64,000 nt of DNA from Rutpela maculata (lineage: Eukaryota; Arthropoda; Insecta; Coleoptera; Cerambycidae). Made by a program: the position numbers and the translations under genes. The notes under the pieces are model-generated. The model did no database searches and had not been told where the DNA came from. It was given only the letters and a program-made list of their open reading frames with translations. Below, one piece after another: positions 1 through 11,126 of the stretch (position 1 is its first letter; every line of letters starts with the position of its first letter). The stretch lies in NCBI GenBank assembly GCA_936432065.2, contig OW386285.2, forward strand, positions 262,578,317 to 262,642,316, given 5' to 3'.

Positions 1-940
1 TTGAATCTAGGATTGTTGAGTTGTAAGGGATCATGGTTTCAAATTCAGTCACCTTAAAATGGCTATAACTTTGCGAGGAAGCATGACCATTCTAAACCTT
101 ATTTTAAAGAGGAAGGATGGTACTAAGTGATGTATTTATTAGAAATAAGCTGAAAAAATTTTTGAATTCTATGCATAACCTCAAAAGTGGACAAAAAGCC
201 ATTTTTTGAGTACTTGACCACAAATATTTCAAAATCCTGACGTGGTGGGCCAATTCTGAGGCCAGATTCGGATTTAGTGAGTTTTTATGGCCCGTAATTA
301 TTCAGTACTTTCAAAGTATTTCGCCGGCCATCGATAAAAGTTGCTATTTGGTAGAAATATGTGAAAATCGTGTGTTCACGCTTTCGAAAAGACACAGTAC
401 AATGGCCTTAAAATCACCGAACTCATATTTTTAACCAAATAAATCACACATCTATTTTACTTATAATTTTACCTACTAGATCTGCAATTAATTTACAATA
501 AGTATTTTTTTTTAGATTTCAGTTTATAAGCCATACAAAAATTTAAAGAGCAATATTGGATATCTGATTAAAACGCCGTTCTAGTCATTTAAAATTTTAT
601 GAAAACATGGATATTTATTTACAGATCGTAATAAATGCTTAATTGATGAAATAAACTTTTACTTCATAGATTATACTTCACTAATTAGATATAGTATTTA
701 CCAAAGGAATGACTCGAGTTTTGTTTATAGCAAAATTTGAAGTAAAATAAAACGAAAACAACTATTTGCATAATCCTGCACAAATTATAAGACGTACTTC
801 GTGCGATCATTACGTAACTGCAAATTTAACATGGTAGCGTTGAGCTTACTGTTTGGTCAGCAGCTATTAGTCATCAATTTAGCCATTAATTATTAGTTAT
901 CACTGAAAATTTATTCGACTAATACCACTTTTGATTCAGG
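1..940. other. AT-rich DNA, no gene recognised
   Basis: No open frame with recognisable protein similarity and no clear repeat structure. It lies directly upstream of a LINE C-terminal fragment, so part of it could be the decayed body of that element, but I could not align it to reverse transcriptase motifs. Confidence 0.4.
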
Positions 941-942
941 GA

Positions 943-1151
943 CAAGGACTAATTCATGATTAAGAAGTCGAGATTTACTTCGCACACCTCAAAATGTACT
1001 TAACATAACTATAAGAGGACCTCTAAGTAGTGGTATCAGAATTTATAACAAAATTCCTGCCGTTATAAAGGAACAACCTACCTATCAGTCCCTTAAAAAA
1101 TACCTTCTCCACAATATGTTTTATAATTTAGAAGATCTGTTTCTCTCTTAA
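943..1151 (+). pseudogene. C-terminal tail of a LINE reverse transcriptase (CR1/jockey-like)
   Basis: Frame starting at 943 reads TRTNS, a stop at 957-959, then LRSRDLLRTPQNVLNITIRG, SGIRIYNKIPAVIKEQ and YLLHNMFYNLEDLFLS, ending at TAA 1149-1151. This is the usual carboxyl end of many animal non-LTR polyproteins: a basic N-R-N-like stretch, then 'G-x-x-x-Y-N-x-L/I-P-x-x-I-K', then a helical tail with FY-x-x-E-D/E. Only about 70 residues remain and the frame holds one stop, so this is a fragment. The reverse transcriptase core is not recognisable upstream. Family assignment below 'non-LTR' is inference. Confidence 0.7.
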
Positions 1152-1188
1152 TCTATCCAAAACAGCTTTCAATTGTAATAATGATAAT

Positions 1189-1254
1189 AATAATTGTGTA
1201 AAATTAACTTTTATTTGTAACAATAATTGTGTAAAATTAACATCTATTTGTACG
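1189..1254 (+). repeat. 33-bp tandem duplication in LINE 3' UTR
   Basis: Two near-identical 33-bp units (1189-1221 and 1222-1254), each starting AATAATTGTGTAAAATTAAC, follow the LINE stop codon and a short ATAATAAT run. They probably belong to the 3' UTR of the fragment at 943-1151 and end just before the next LINE begins. Confidence 0.75.
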
Positions 1255-1257
1255 TAT

Positions 1258-3798
1258 TTTATTGACACCTGGACCAATGGAAGATCAACCTCACAAGTAG
1301 ATCATATCCTGGTAAGCAGAGAGATAAGAGAAAGGATCAAGAACGTTAAAGCAAAAAGGGCAGCAGAAATCAATACAGACCACAAAATAAAAGAAGGAAA
1401 AACAAGTCAAGGAAACAACAAGACACTACACAGTACTTGGAATATTTCTCTACTACAGCACGAAGACTTTCGGAAGAAATACGGTGAAGAAATAGAAAAC
1501 CAACTGACAGGAGAAGAATTAGACTGGACATCAATGGGCGCAAAAATAAAAATTGCAGCAAGAAAAACGTTAAAAAGGGACAGATCACCTATGAGCCCGA
1601 CAAGAAAGGAAAAAAATAACAAGTACGAACAGCTAAAAAAGATGAAGGCCACAGGCGAACAACAGCCGACGGGGAATATAAACAAAAAACTAAAAGAAGC
1701 ACTGAGGGAAAAAAGGGAAGCGGAGAGAAACCACGACGAGGAAAAATGCAAATCATTCTTCGAAAACATAGAAGCACTTCCAACAGGACAACGACTAAAC
1801 CAAACCTTCAGATATCTGAAAAATATAGAAGAAACAACAGTACCCACAAGAGAAGATACATACCAATACAACATTGGACCAAGAAGCTGAAGGAAGAAGA
1901 GAAAGCAACTAAAGAACGAACAAAACTAATAAGAGAAACAGACCACTGGCCCTTGGACAAGACACCATCAAAAAACCAACTGCTAGGAATAATAGCCAGA
2001 GCTAGAAGAAACACCGCACCTGGAGTAGATAAAATAAACAACGAGTTAATACACTACGGCACGGAAAAGCTAAAGGAGCAAACCCTAGAAATCATCACCA
2101 GGGTATGGATAGAAAACACACCTCTGCCTACGGAATGGACCAAGACTATACAAATACCCCTCCCAAAAACCAACTCGCCACAGACCATAGAAGACTACAG
2201 AAGAATAACACTCGGCAGCATAGGATACAAATACTACGCACAATTCCTGCTCGAGCAACTAGAGAAGTACATTGGAAGACCGCCAGACTACCAGACAGCA
2301 TTCATCAAAGGCAGATCAACGGACGACCACATGTACCCCACCAGAAGAATACTGGAAGAAAAATGGAGCTATAGATCTCCAAAAGGCATTCGATACCATC
2401 AGTCACGAAGCCATAGTCAACACCCTGTATAATAAAGGAGTGCCGCACTATCTAATAAACAAGATAATAAAGGCCTGCCTTCATGAAACAACTGCCATAC
2501 AATGGTTCGGACAAATGACGGAAACCAGACAAAAGAACAGAGGAGTCAAACAAGGATGCCCCCTATCCCCCCGACTATTCACCACGGTCATAGACCAAGC
2601 GATACAAAACACAATAAGGGAAACACCAAATTTTAACGAAGACACGGAAACACTGAGAACCCCAATCGTATTAGCTTACGCCGATGACCTCCTAATCGTC
2701 GCAGAAGAAGAGCAACAAATTCTCAACTTCCTAGAAAACATGAAACCGCATTTGGACACATCTGGGCTGAAAATAAATTTCAAAAAATGTCTAATAATGG
2801 AGCGAGACCCATCAACAAAAGAAAGTCGGATCAGTGGAGAAGAACACAAAATAGGTGACTACTCCCTAAGAACAACGAACAAACTGAAATACCTAGGAAC
2901 ATATCTGACGAACCAACTGAAAAGGAGAGAAACAGTAAAGGAGAGAATAAAAACAGCATACAGAGTCACAAGAGCAATTATACCGTTCATTGAGAAAAAC
3001 AAACTATCATGGGGCCTGGCCAAACGGCTATACATAGCCATCATACTGCCAACAATGACATATGGAGTTAAAAACGCGGCAACAACAAAAGCCAACAGAA
3101 GAAGTTTGAGAAGAGCTGAAAGAGACATCATCCAATTACTCAGAAAAACAACAGGGCAAAAACGACATAAAACATCAACACTACTAGAAGGGAAGACAAT
3201 CACAAAAAGGATAGAAATGTACTGGGGACACGTCCAAAGAAGGGAACCAACACACCTACTGAAGAAAGCACTAACACTGAATAGCAGCAAACTTAAAATT
3301 GGGAGACCATGTTACACGTGGAAAACAACAATCGAGAGGATCATGAATAAACTGGGAAAGGACCAAACATACTGGGAAAGAAAAGCGAGGGGAAAGAATG
3401 AATTTCACAAAGAAATCGGAGCGATATATACTCTACCAGAATCAGAAACGGAGGAATCAGAAGTCTCAGAAGAAGAAGAAGACCTGTAGAAACAGAAGTA
3501 CAAAAATAGGAGCACAGATAGCAGCGACACAATGCGGCAACATATCTCACAAGAAGACCCAGAATAGGCAGAAGCCCAGAACCAAAAATACACGACATAA
3601 TGCGGTAACGCATCTCACAAATAACTTACACCTCCCATCCCACATTCCTTTACCATGCGCCATGTGGCTCTCGCTGCTGGCAACAAGCATGACCTTAGTC
3701 CAACCCAGCGTGGACGTAGCAGGCCCAGCTGTATAACTTGGGAGTGGCAGCAATGCCTACCGCGCGCTGGTAAATCAATCAATCAATCAAAAAAAAAT
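1258..3798 (+). mobile_element. 5'-truncated RTE-like LINE with (AATC)n tail
   Basis: Coding similarity begins abruptly inside the endonuclease domain near 1264 and ends with a short 3' UTR and the tail AATCAATCAATCAATCAA followed by A's at about 3777-3798. Loss of the 5' part is typical of LINE target-primed insertion. A simple-repeat tail instead of poly(A) and a short 3' UTR fit the RTE group, as does the protein (next entry). I did not find convincing target-site duplications. The truncation sits directly against the 3' UTR of another LINE. Confidence 0.8.
1264..3489 (+). pseudogene. Endonuclease-reverse transcriptase of an RTE-like LINE, frameshifted
   Basis: The protein copies its RNA into DNA at a nicked target. 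Order of domains: end of the APE endonuclease (QVDHILVSREI near 1291, AAEINTDH near 1360); a basic linker; reverse transcriptase motifs NTAPGVDKINNELI, EDYRRITLGSIGYKYYA, TAFIKGRSTDDHM, AIDLQKAFDTISHEAI, GVKQGCPLSPRLF and the catalytic YADD at 2677-2688; a thumb segment LKYLGTYL; and a C-terminal region with YWGHVQRREP and GRPCYTWKTTIERI. The frame changes twice: frame 1 (1264 to about 1870), frame 3 (about 1870 to 2365), then frame 1 again to TAG at 3487-3489. All catalytic motifs survive on either side of these breaks, so the copy is fairly young but cannot make one polyprotein. The missing N-terminal endonuclease confirms 5' truncation. The acidic C-terminus (EEEEDL) is unusual but in frame. 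RTE placement rests on motif style and tail; CR1/L2-type alternatives are not excluded. Confidence 0.85.
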
Positions 3799-4211
3799 TT
3801 CGACTTGCATTAAATTGTTACTCTGCTACTCTCCCTCGTGTTTGTCGCCACATATGTACTTTTTCTGATATATATCTGAATGCTAACTACTAAAAATCAG
3901 TTCCCGATCCAACTTACAAAATCACACGAGCTTAAAGAGAAGTACAATGAAATTTAATTAATACCTGTATATATTGATTAATAATTTAATTTGAATAAGG
4001 TAAATGACAATGCCTAACTAAATAACTATATATAAAATAGATCAGATCCACATACTGCACTTTAGTACAGTAAGTGAAGCAGTAAAAATGGTAAAATTCC
4101 CGACCCGAAAACGATGAAAGGAATTTCCTTCATTTTTTTCGCAATATGCTTTATAAAATACGTACATCAAAATCTATATTTTCACATTACCTGCTTTTTA
4201 TTTTTAGGGTG
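3799..4211. other. AT-rich spacer, no gene seen
   Basis: No open frame or repeat that I can recognise between the LINE tail and the tandem repeat that follows. Confidence 0.4.
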
Positions 4212-4620
4212 GAAACCACCTCTAAAAACTGAAAAATTAATAACTCTTCTAATTTTACGAATAAATTAACTAAAATCCATATACTTATGTTTCTGAGGTC
4301 GCTGAATATGACTATGAGGTCAAAACTTATGAGACGAAAATATTAAGGGTTGAAATCACCCTCAAATACTAAAAAATTAATGTCTTCTAATTTTACGAAC
4401 AAAACCACGAAAATCCACATACTTATGTTTTTGAGGTCGCTGATTATGGTTATAGTCAAAACATACGAAAGATGAAATTAAACCACCCCTCAAATACTGA
4501 AAAATTAATAATTCTTCTAATGTTACAAATAAATTCTCGAAAATCCATATACTTAAGTTTTTTTGGTCGCTGAATGTGATTTCGAGATCTAAATTTATAA
4601 CAAAAAAATCGGCAGCTACT
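4212..4620 (+). repeat. Three-unit tandem repeat (about 130-140 bp)
   Basis: Three diverged copies start near 4229, 4372 and 4500, each with AAAAATTAAT, then CTTCTAATTTTACGAA, then a block like CCATATACTTATGTTT followed by GAGGTCGCTGA. The 'ATGTTT..GAGGTCGCTGA.TATGA' block recurs singly at about 24060 (ATGTTTCTGGGATCGCTAA) and 39200 (GTTTTTGGAGTCGCTGAAAC), and is similar in design to the satellite at 55.6-57.2 kb. Open frames on the minus strand here follow the repeat and are not genes. Confidence 0.75.
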
Positions 4621-4807
4621 GGAAGCGGCTGGAACCTCCCCACCCGGTGAATCTTTGAAGCCGAAAATAGCACTAAACAATATGAACGATCTCATTTAAT
4701 TATATTTATTAAGTTGAAATATTTTTTTCGTATTAAATCAGAAAAAAAGTCTTGCGTTCGGTGGGATTTGGACCTAAGAACTTGAGTGTTAAATTTATAG
4801 TCTGCAC

Positions 4808-5025
4808 AACATTAATATTTTATTCAATGTTTTTAATACAAATATATGCTTCATCGGATCCTAGCCCAGGGCCAGCCAGATAACCACGGTGAAAACCGCC
4901 GTGGCGAGTGTGAGGCTGGACGGGGTAGGTCCGGTTTGGCTTGGAGAAAAATAGAAAAGTAGCTCCTGTCTTCTGTAGGCAGGCTTAAAGACTAGGTTAA
5001 AATTATAATGTGTCCACATGGACGT
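4808..5025 (-). mobile_element. LINE 3' UTR fragment, same family as 54323-54555
   Basis: Read on the minus strand it carries the landmarks of the 54.3-kb fragment in the same order: GTCC(A/G)TGTGGA.ACATT, GCCTGCCT.....GACAGGAG, AAGCCAAACCGGACCT, a GC hairpin with CACGGC...GCCGTGG-type arms, then TCTGGCTGGC and an AT-rich end. No coding sequence remains. The hairpin before the tail suggests the 3' end recognised by the element's reverse transcriptase; this is inference. Confidence 0.7.
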
Positions 5026-5367
5026 AAAATTAATATACAAATAAACACAATTCTATAAAAACGTTCGTAGGCAAGAGCACTTAATAATTTTGATTATTGA
5101 TACGGGAAACAACCTCGGAAACAACTAAACGAAAAAACCTGTTCGTTGGTAATGGGATGGATGGCAGGGATGGCCATCTTTGGAAAAAACCATATAACTC
5201 TTGGTGGACAGCTTCCGTGCCAGATGTAGCCAGGGTAGTGTTCATGGTGGCTCGTTTAAGTTTGAGTTGGTATATTTTGTTTCATCTTTTGGCCTCGATC
5301 AATTTTTCACTAAATCGGCCGGGGAAGTGATAGCTGTCAAATTTTTGGTTCCAATGTTTCTCTGGGG
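5026..5367. other. Unidentified spacer before the 772-bp duplication
   Basis: Moderately mixed-composition DNA with a 77-codon open frame (5097-5330) that resembles nothing I know. No repeat found elsewhere in the window. Confidence 0.35.
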
Positions 5368-6929
5368 AATTTGGTTTTTGAAAAATGTTTAGGTTGGTAT
5401 CAATGTCTTAAATTGTTTTTAGGTTATGTAGTACTATTTTTAGGTTATGTTGCCGGAAGAATTTTCGGCGGGATGCCGGAAGTAGCGGAAATAGTTTTTA
5501 AAATATAATGTCACTGTCACTTTTAAAGTTTTATTGGAAAAAACTCACCGAAAGCGTTTCGGTGGGGTTGCTTACACTTGTAGGGCTTGTAAGCGCTTCA
5601 GGATGGCCTCTCACACCATCCGTGGGCTTTATAAACGTCGAAAAAACTTGTAATCTCTCGATGCACTTGACACGTCAAAAATACTCAGCATACAGTCTGC
5701 ACGCTTTAACACACTAGCAGAGAACTTATACCACAAATGGACCCGTAGTATTTTTTGGGAATTTTCCTTTGAGTCCATTTAATAAAATTTAACATTTTTC
5801 TGAAAATTTGACATTTTTCTGAAAAGTGATATTTTTCCTAAAATTGACATTTGACATTTTTCTGAAAGGTGACATTTCTTCGAAAATTTGACGTTTTTTC
5901 GAAAATTTGACATTTTTCTGAAGTGACATTTTTTCGAAAATTTGACATTTTCCTGAATTTTTGACATTTTTCTGAAAAGTGACATTTCTCGGAAAATTTG
6001 ACATTTTTTCGAAAATTTGACATTTTTCTGAAGTGACGTTACTCCGAAAATTTGACAATTTTCAAACATTTGGCATTTTTCTGAAAGGTGACATTTCTTC
6101 GAAAATTTGACGTTTTTTCGAAAATTTTACATTTTTCTGAATTTGGTTTTTGAAAAATGTTTAGGTTGGTATCAATGTCTTAAATTGTTTTTAGGTTATG
6201 TAGTACTATTTTTAGGTTATGTTGCCGGAAGAATTTTCGGCGGGATGCCGGAAGTAGCGGAAATAGTTTTTAAAATATAATGTCACTGTCACTTTTAAAG
6301 TTTTATTGGAAAAAACTCACCGAAAGCGTTTCGGTGGGGTTGCTTACACTTGTAGGGCTTGTAAGCGCTTCAGGATGGCCTCTCACACCATCCGTGGGCT
6401 TTATAAACGTCGAAAAAACTTGTAATCTCTCGATGCACTTGACACGTCAAAAATACTCAGCATACAGTCTGCACGCTTTAACACACTAGCAGAGAACTTA
6501 TACCACAAATGGACCCGTAGTATTTTTTGGGAATTTTCCTTTGAGTCCATTTAATAAAATTTAACATTTTTCTGAAAATTTGACATTTTTCTGAAAAGTG
6601 ATATTTTTCCTAAAATTGACATTTGACATTTTTCTGAAAGGTGACATTTCTTCGAAAATTTGACGTTTTTTCGAAAATTTGACATTTTTCTGAAGTGACA
6701 TTTTTTCGAAAATTTGACATTTTCCCGAAAATTTGACATTTTCCTGAATTTTTGACATTTTTCTGAAAAGTGACATTTCTCGGAAAATTTGACATTTTTT
6801 CGAAAATTTGACATTTTTCTGAAGTGACGTTACTCCGAAAATTTGACAATTTTCAAACATTTGGCATTTTTCTGAAAGGTGACATTTCTTCGAAAATTTG
6901 ACGTTTTTTCGAAAATTTGACATTTTCCT
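5368..6929 (+). repeat. 772-bp tandem duplication
   Basis: The sequence starting AATTTGGTTTTTGAAAAATG at 5368 restarts at 6140, and everything in between repeats with almost no differences, including the block around 5508/6280 (identical 69-codon frames) and the minisatellite. The second copy has one extra 18-bp minisatellite unit near 6722. The junction at 6139/6140 joins minisatellite TTTTTCTGA to ATTTGG with a short AATTT overlap, suggesting unequal exchange or replication slippage. Near-identity points to a recent event or an assembly duplication. Confidence 0.85.
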
Positions 6930-7495
6930 GAATTTTTGACATTTTTCTGAAAAGTGACATTTCTCTGAAAATTTGACATTTTTTCGAAAATTTGGCATTT
7001 TTCTGAAGTGACATTACTCCGAAAATTTGACAATTTTCAAACATTTGGCATTTTTCTGAAAGGTGACATTTCTTCGAAAATTTGACGTTTTTTCGAAAAT
7101 TTTACATTTTTCTGAAAATTTGACATATTTCTGAAAAGTGACATTTCCCTGAAAATTTAACATTTTTTCGAAAATTTGACATTTTTTTGAAAGGTGACAT
7201 TTCTTCGAAAATTTGACGTTTTTTCGAAAATTTGACATATTCCTGAATTTATGACATTTTTCTGAAAAGTGACATTTCTCTGAAAATTTGACATTTTTTC
7301 GAAAATTTGGCATTTTTCTGAAGTGACATTACTCCGAAAATTTGACAATTTTCAAACATTTGGCATTTTTCTGAAAGGTGACATTTCTTCGAAAATTTGA
7401 CGTTTTTTCGAAAATTTTATATTTTTCTGAAAAGTGACATTTTTTCGAAAATTTGACATTTTTCTGAAGTGACATTTCTCCGAAAATTTTACATT
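5779..7495 (-). repeat. 18-bp minisatellite array, interrupted
   Basis: Arrays at 5779-6139 and 6551-7495 are built from units like CGAAAATTTGACATTTTT (18 bp) and shorter relatives such as CTGAAAAGTGACATTT. A longer composite, beginning GAAAATTTGACAATTTTCAA, recurs at 6046, 6837, 7021 and 7336, giving a higher-order period of 184 and then 315 bp. On the minus strand several frames stay open and read as imperfect six-residue repeats (KCQIFEKMSNFR style). This follows from unit lengths divisible by three and a lack of stop codons in the motif, and I do not treat it as a gene. Confidence 0.85.
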
Positions 7496-7504
7496 AAAAA
7501 AAAA

Positions 7505-7584
7505 AAATTTCGTGACTCGTCTTGTAGAAATATTTTTTTGATATCATCATCAGTTCGCCTGTTATAAGAATTTTATGCTTTTAC
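7505..7584. other. Short spacer after minisatellite
   Basis: Begins with an A-run at about 7496-7507 and has no recognisable feature. Confidence 0.3.
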
Positions 7585-7860
7585 GACGTCATCAGAACGT
7601 AGGTGTATTTTTAATTCACTCGTATTCCATCCATCTACAATATTTCCACCTACGTTTCAAACTTTAATTGGATGTTTCCAGTTAAGTCGATATCTGCACC
7701 AGTTTCTAAGAATTTTTCTTATTTGTGACGTCATGTGACGTAGGTGTATTATTAATTCACTCGTAATCCATCCGTCTACAATATTTATACCTACGTTTCA
7801 AATTTCAGTTCGATATCTTCAACCGTTCCCGAGTTATCAGCCGAAATCACTGAACACCTC
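7585..7860 (+). repeat. Tandem pair of 142-bp units
   Basis: Two diverged units start with GACGTCAT at 7585 and 7727. Each has ACGTAGGTGTATT, AATTCACTCGTA.TCCATCC, CTACAATATTT and CCTACGTTTCAAA in the same order. The text 'CAAATTTCAGTTCGATATCTTC.ACCGTT' at the end of the second unit is typical of internal sequence of insect non-autonomous elements. Confidence 0.75.
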
Positions 7861-8182
7861 TGTCATTATTAGAATATCACCCTGTACATTGCACTGCTTT
7901 GAGGACAAAACAAGTGAAATTTTTATTTTTTAATTTTTTTCACGGAAACCAAATCGAAAAAGTGCAAGTGTAATATATCGTTGAAATCGGAATTTTTACT
8001 GCTTTTCAATGGTTCAATTACAAATTGTAAATAATCATAAAATAAACAACTTGTTGTGCCAAAACGGCACTAAACGTAATCCGATCTCAACCAAAACCTT
8101 TTCAGATCTTCTGGAGCACTAAAGAAACCCTCATGCAAAGTTTCATCCAAATCCGTTGAGTAGCTTCACCGCTATCGTGCTA

Positions 8183-8264
<82 letters not shown>

Positions 8265-9070
8265 ACACACAGACATTTTTCAAAAACAATTTTTTTGGGC
8301 TCCTGGGACCTCAAAACGTAAAGATTTGATGTTATCTCAATTTTCGATTTTGGACTAATTGTAGTAACCTCCCACAATTTTATTGTGGGGAGGTTAAAAT
8401 GGTGGATTAAAAATTGTCACAAGAGAGTATAGTAATACGTCTAATTTTATTAAAAATACAGATTATTATAAATAGATCAAATTAATACAATTAAGCAAAC
8501 TGATTAAATAACACCTTTAATCTGCACTCTAAACATGCTAAAGTGCAATGCAATCCACATTTTCTGCGTATTCTTCGAAAAATAGACGGCTATTGCTCGT
8601 TTCTCTACCTACTATAGGCATTTAAAATGCTCGTACAATCTGAAAAGTTTCAACATTATTTCAAACTGCCATATCTCTGGAACATTTTGTCGTAGAAAAA
8701 AATATAAAAAAACCAAACTGTTCGTTTTTTTTATAAACTTCATTTCATTCTTATATCATGTTTTTATCAATCTTATAGTTTTTGAAATATTTCAATTTTA
8801 AATACATAATTTTTTTGCGTATCGCGCTCAAGCGCCATCTTTAAACCTTTATATCTCTGGAACAGTTTGTCAACAACAACAAAAACAACAAACTATTCGT
8901 TTTTTTATAAGCCCCATTTTTGTACTCTTACCATTTTTTATAAATAAATATTTTCTGAGCAATTTCCAAAAATCCGTTTTTTTTCTAAAAATCATGAGAA
9001 GTTTCATTATTAAAAATGGGAACAGAATGAAAAATAATTATTTTAAAGATTCTAAAAAATTTGATCATTT
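7861..9070. other. Non-coding repeat-like DNA with (AC)n
   Basis: No gene. Contains a phrase commonly seen near ends of insect repeats, TTTCATCCAAATCCGTTGAG at about 8140, then a microsatellite, then two similar blocks with ATATCTCTGGAACA.TTTGTC at about 8672 and 8850, which form a diverged tandem pair of about 180 bp. Confidence 0.5.
8190..8270 (+). repeat. (AC)n microsatellite
   Basis: Nearly pure AC dinucleotide run with one AT interruption near 8259. The 65-codon minus-strand frame over it is a valine/cysteine repeat artefact. Confidence 0.95.
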
Positions 9071-10451
9071 GAGCCAATCATCTTTATCTTCATGCCTAGC
9101 CTGTCCAATCGACGTAACGCGAAACACACGAAGGTGAAGCCAGGGAGGTAGTGACAAATTATTTGCGTTAATATCTACAAAGATTTTCTGAAATGTCACA
9201 AAATGCTACTTTTGATTCGTTCGTGCCGAGCCGAATTTTCGAATTTCGCCATGCAATTTACGATCAGGTTTATCTGAAAGACTTCCTCTTTACGTCGCGA
9301 CATCGTACGGCCGTCCCAATGGTGTTTTTCGAAAAATATGAACGTGTCAAGATTGCATGTTTTGCAATTTTTTCGGCTCCGAAATGTAAGCTGCTTTTTG
9401 TTATTTTTCCGAAACGGTGGGAGTTAGCTCGAAATAAAAAACAAGGTCAAATGAGTATTTTCCATTACGAATCTCTTGCTACTATCAGAATTTTGATTTT
9501 TTTTTTTTTCGTTTCGGAGATAACTACTGACATGTTAGCCATATACGGCAAGAAATCGCAAATTTTGAGCTTCTACAGTTGGCAACTTTTTAATCTTGGC
9601 TCCTACGCCAAAAGACTCCCCTAGTTAACTTAAGTAGAATTAAATTTGCTAAAGCTTTTTTTTATTTTTTGAATTCCGACAAAAATGAAGGAATTAGAGG
9701 GGGCGGGATTTGGGACTTTTTTTTTCGGTAAAATTTCTCCATTTAGTCACCGTAATTAATCGGTAATTAACTAAAATCGATCTCATATACGATGTTCACT
9801 TAATATCATGTACTACTTTGACGCTCCGTTAATCTTGGCCCTTCGAAACAAAAGTTTCTGAGAAAAATTATTTTTTTAAGATATACATTCACTCTATAGG
9901 AAAACGTGTAATTTCTTACATTTCCTCGAATATCTCGATAATTATCGGTTTTTTCGAAAAATTTGTGGACAGCTTATGTAAAGAGAATCGACTGAGCTTT
10001 CCGGCGCTAGCACGACTCGAAACATGAGCTTCGGCGCATGTTTCGGGACCCCCTTGCTCCCCTCCCGTTCGTCGTACGTCAAAATGTCAAAGGACTTTTT
10101 TTGTTGTAAATTTTGTTCGCTTTCTGAATATCTTGGTATTTTTTATTTAAAACGAAAAAAAATAAAAAATTAAAAAAACAATCTTTTGTTTTTTTTTTTC
10201 TAAATTTGAGGGGGTTCCGGAGGGAATTTTTGGTGGGAAGTGAACAATTCGGAATCAGCGACCCAAAAAACATAAGGTAGGCTTATAAAACTAAATCCTC
10301 CTATTTTTTCCAGGTGAGCCTTTTATTTAATCTCTATTGCCTGGAGTATTTTGGTAATATGGCATTTTCAAAATGGCGCCGAAACGTTCAGAAAAAATAT
10401 ACGACGTTAAAATCTAAAATTACTCAAAATCTGGAACTGAGAATAGTATAT

Positions 10452-10567
10452 TATTCAACGAGCGGTAATTTAGGTAATAACTCACGCAGATGAAAGTTTA
10501 CAGCACGAGCCGTAGGCGAGTGCTGTAATTCATCAAGTGAGTTATTACCATTACCGAAAGTTGAATA
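10452..10567. mobile_element. 116-bp hairpin MITE
   Basis: Outer arms TATTCAAC...GGTAATAACTCAC and GTGAGTTATTACC...GTTGAATA pair with each other, and the centre folds again: ACAGCACGAGCCG / CGAGTGCTGT. Same architecture as 18634-18733. Confidence 0.7.
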
Positions 10568-11062
10568 CTTTATCTACGATTATAACAATAAATATTAAAT
10601 TGAGAAAATTTTGTTTAAATTAGGTACTCGGTTTGTTTATTAATAAAATTAACTGTAAAATTAAATTTTTGTTCACCCTTTTATATTTGTCGTCTTCAAA
10701 GATTTAGCCACCTTTAAGCGGAGGTAGAATGTGATTTTTAATCGAAATAGTACATAAACTGTTTGTAGACAAAAAATCAGCTTTGTAGATTAATATTACG
10801 CGGCGGAAAATGCAAAACTTCTTCGCGAACTGCAATAGCCCGGAGCGCATATTCGGTCAAAAGTCTTGTTTTTATGTTAGAGAAAAAATTTAAAAAGCGT
10901 CGGAAAGCTCAGTCAATTCTCTTTTTCTGAAATCGATCGGAAATGTCTACATTTTCGGCGCGATTTCAGATCGAAAAATGCACAATTCCAGTATTTTAGT
11001 CCGTTGCTAAGAAACTATCAGAAAACAGACCTGAAAAGATCCGTTGCCAAGCAACGATCAAC

Positions 11063-11126
11063 AAAACCGTACGGGAATGTTACTTTCCCGGCCTAGGCCG
11101 GGAAAGTAACATTCCCGTACGGTTTT
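11063..11126. repeat. 64-bp perfect palindrome
   Basis: AAAACCGTACGGGAATGTTA at the left is mirrored exactly at the right, centred on GGCCTAGGCC at 11094/11095, with no loop. It lies inside the block that interrupts the right arm of the 9071-12305 element. A GGGAATGT-type arm also occurs in the neighbouring hairpin at 11282-11388. Confidence 0.9.

Noticed and set aside
4745..4815. Possible tRNA-derived SINE piece (minus strand reads AGGTCCAAATCCCACC, like a B box)
   Set aside because: No A box, no body and no second copy in the window, so similarity to a B box may be chance.
5779..7348. Many overlapping minus-strand frames of 60-145 codons
   Set aside because: All lie in an 18-bp minisatellite whose unit length and composition avoid stops; several frames are open at once.
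5779..7495. Regular short repeats that might suggest a CRISPR array
   Set aside because: Units are contiguous and variable with no unique spacers of constant length, and the DNA is eukaryotic.
8180..8377. 65-codon minus-strand frame
   Set aside because: Mostly a Cys/Val run from the (AC)n microsatellite.
9193..9624. 143-codon open frame on the plus strand
   Set aside because: It is the left arm of a long inverted repeat. The right arm repeats only the first part and is broken, and the protein shows no known domain and becomes low-complexity.
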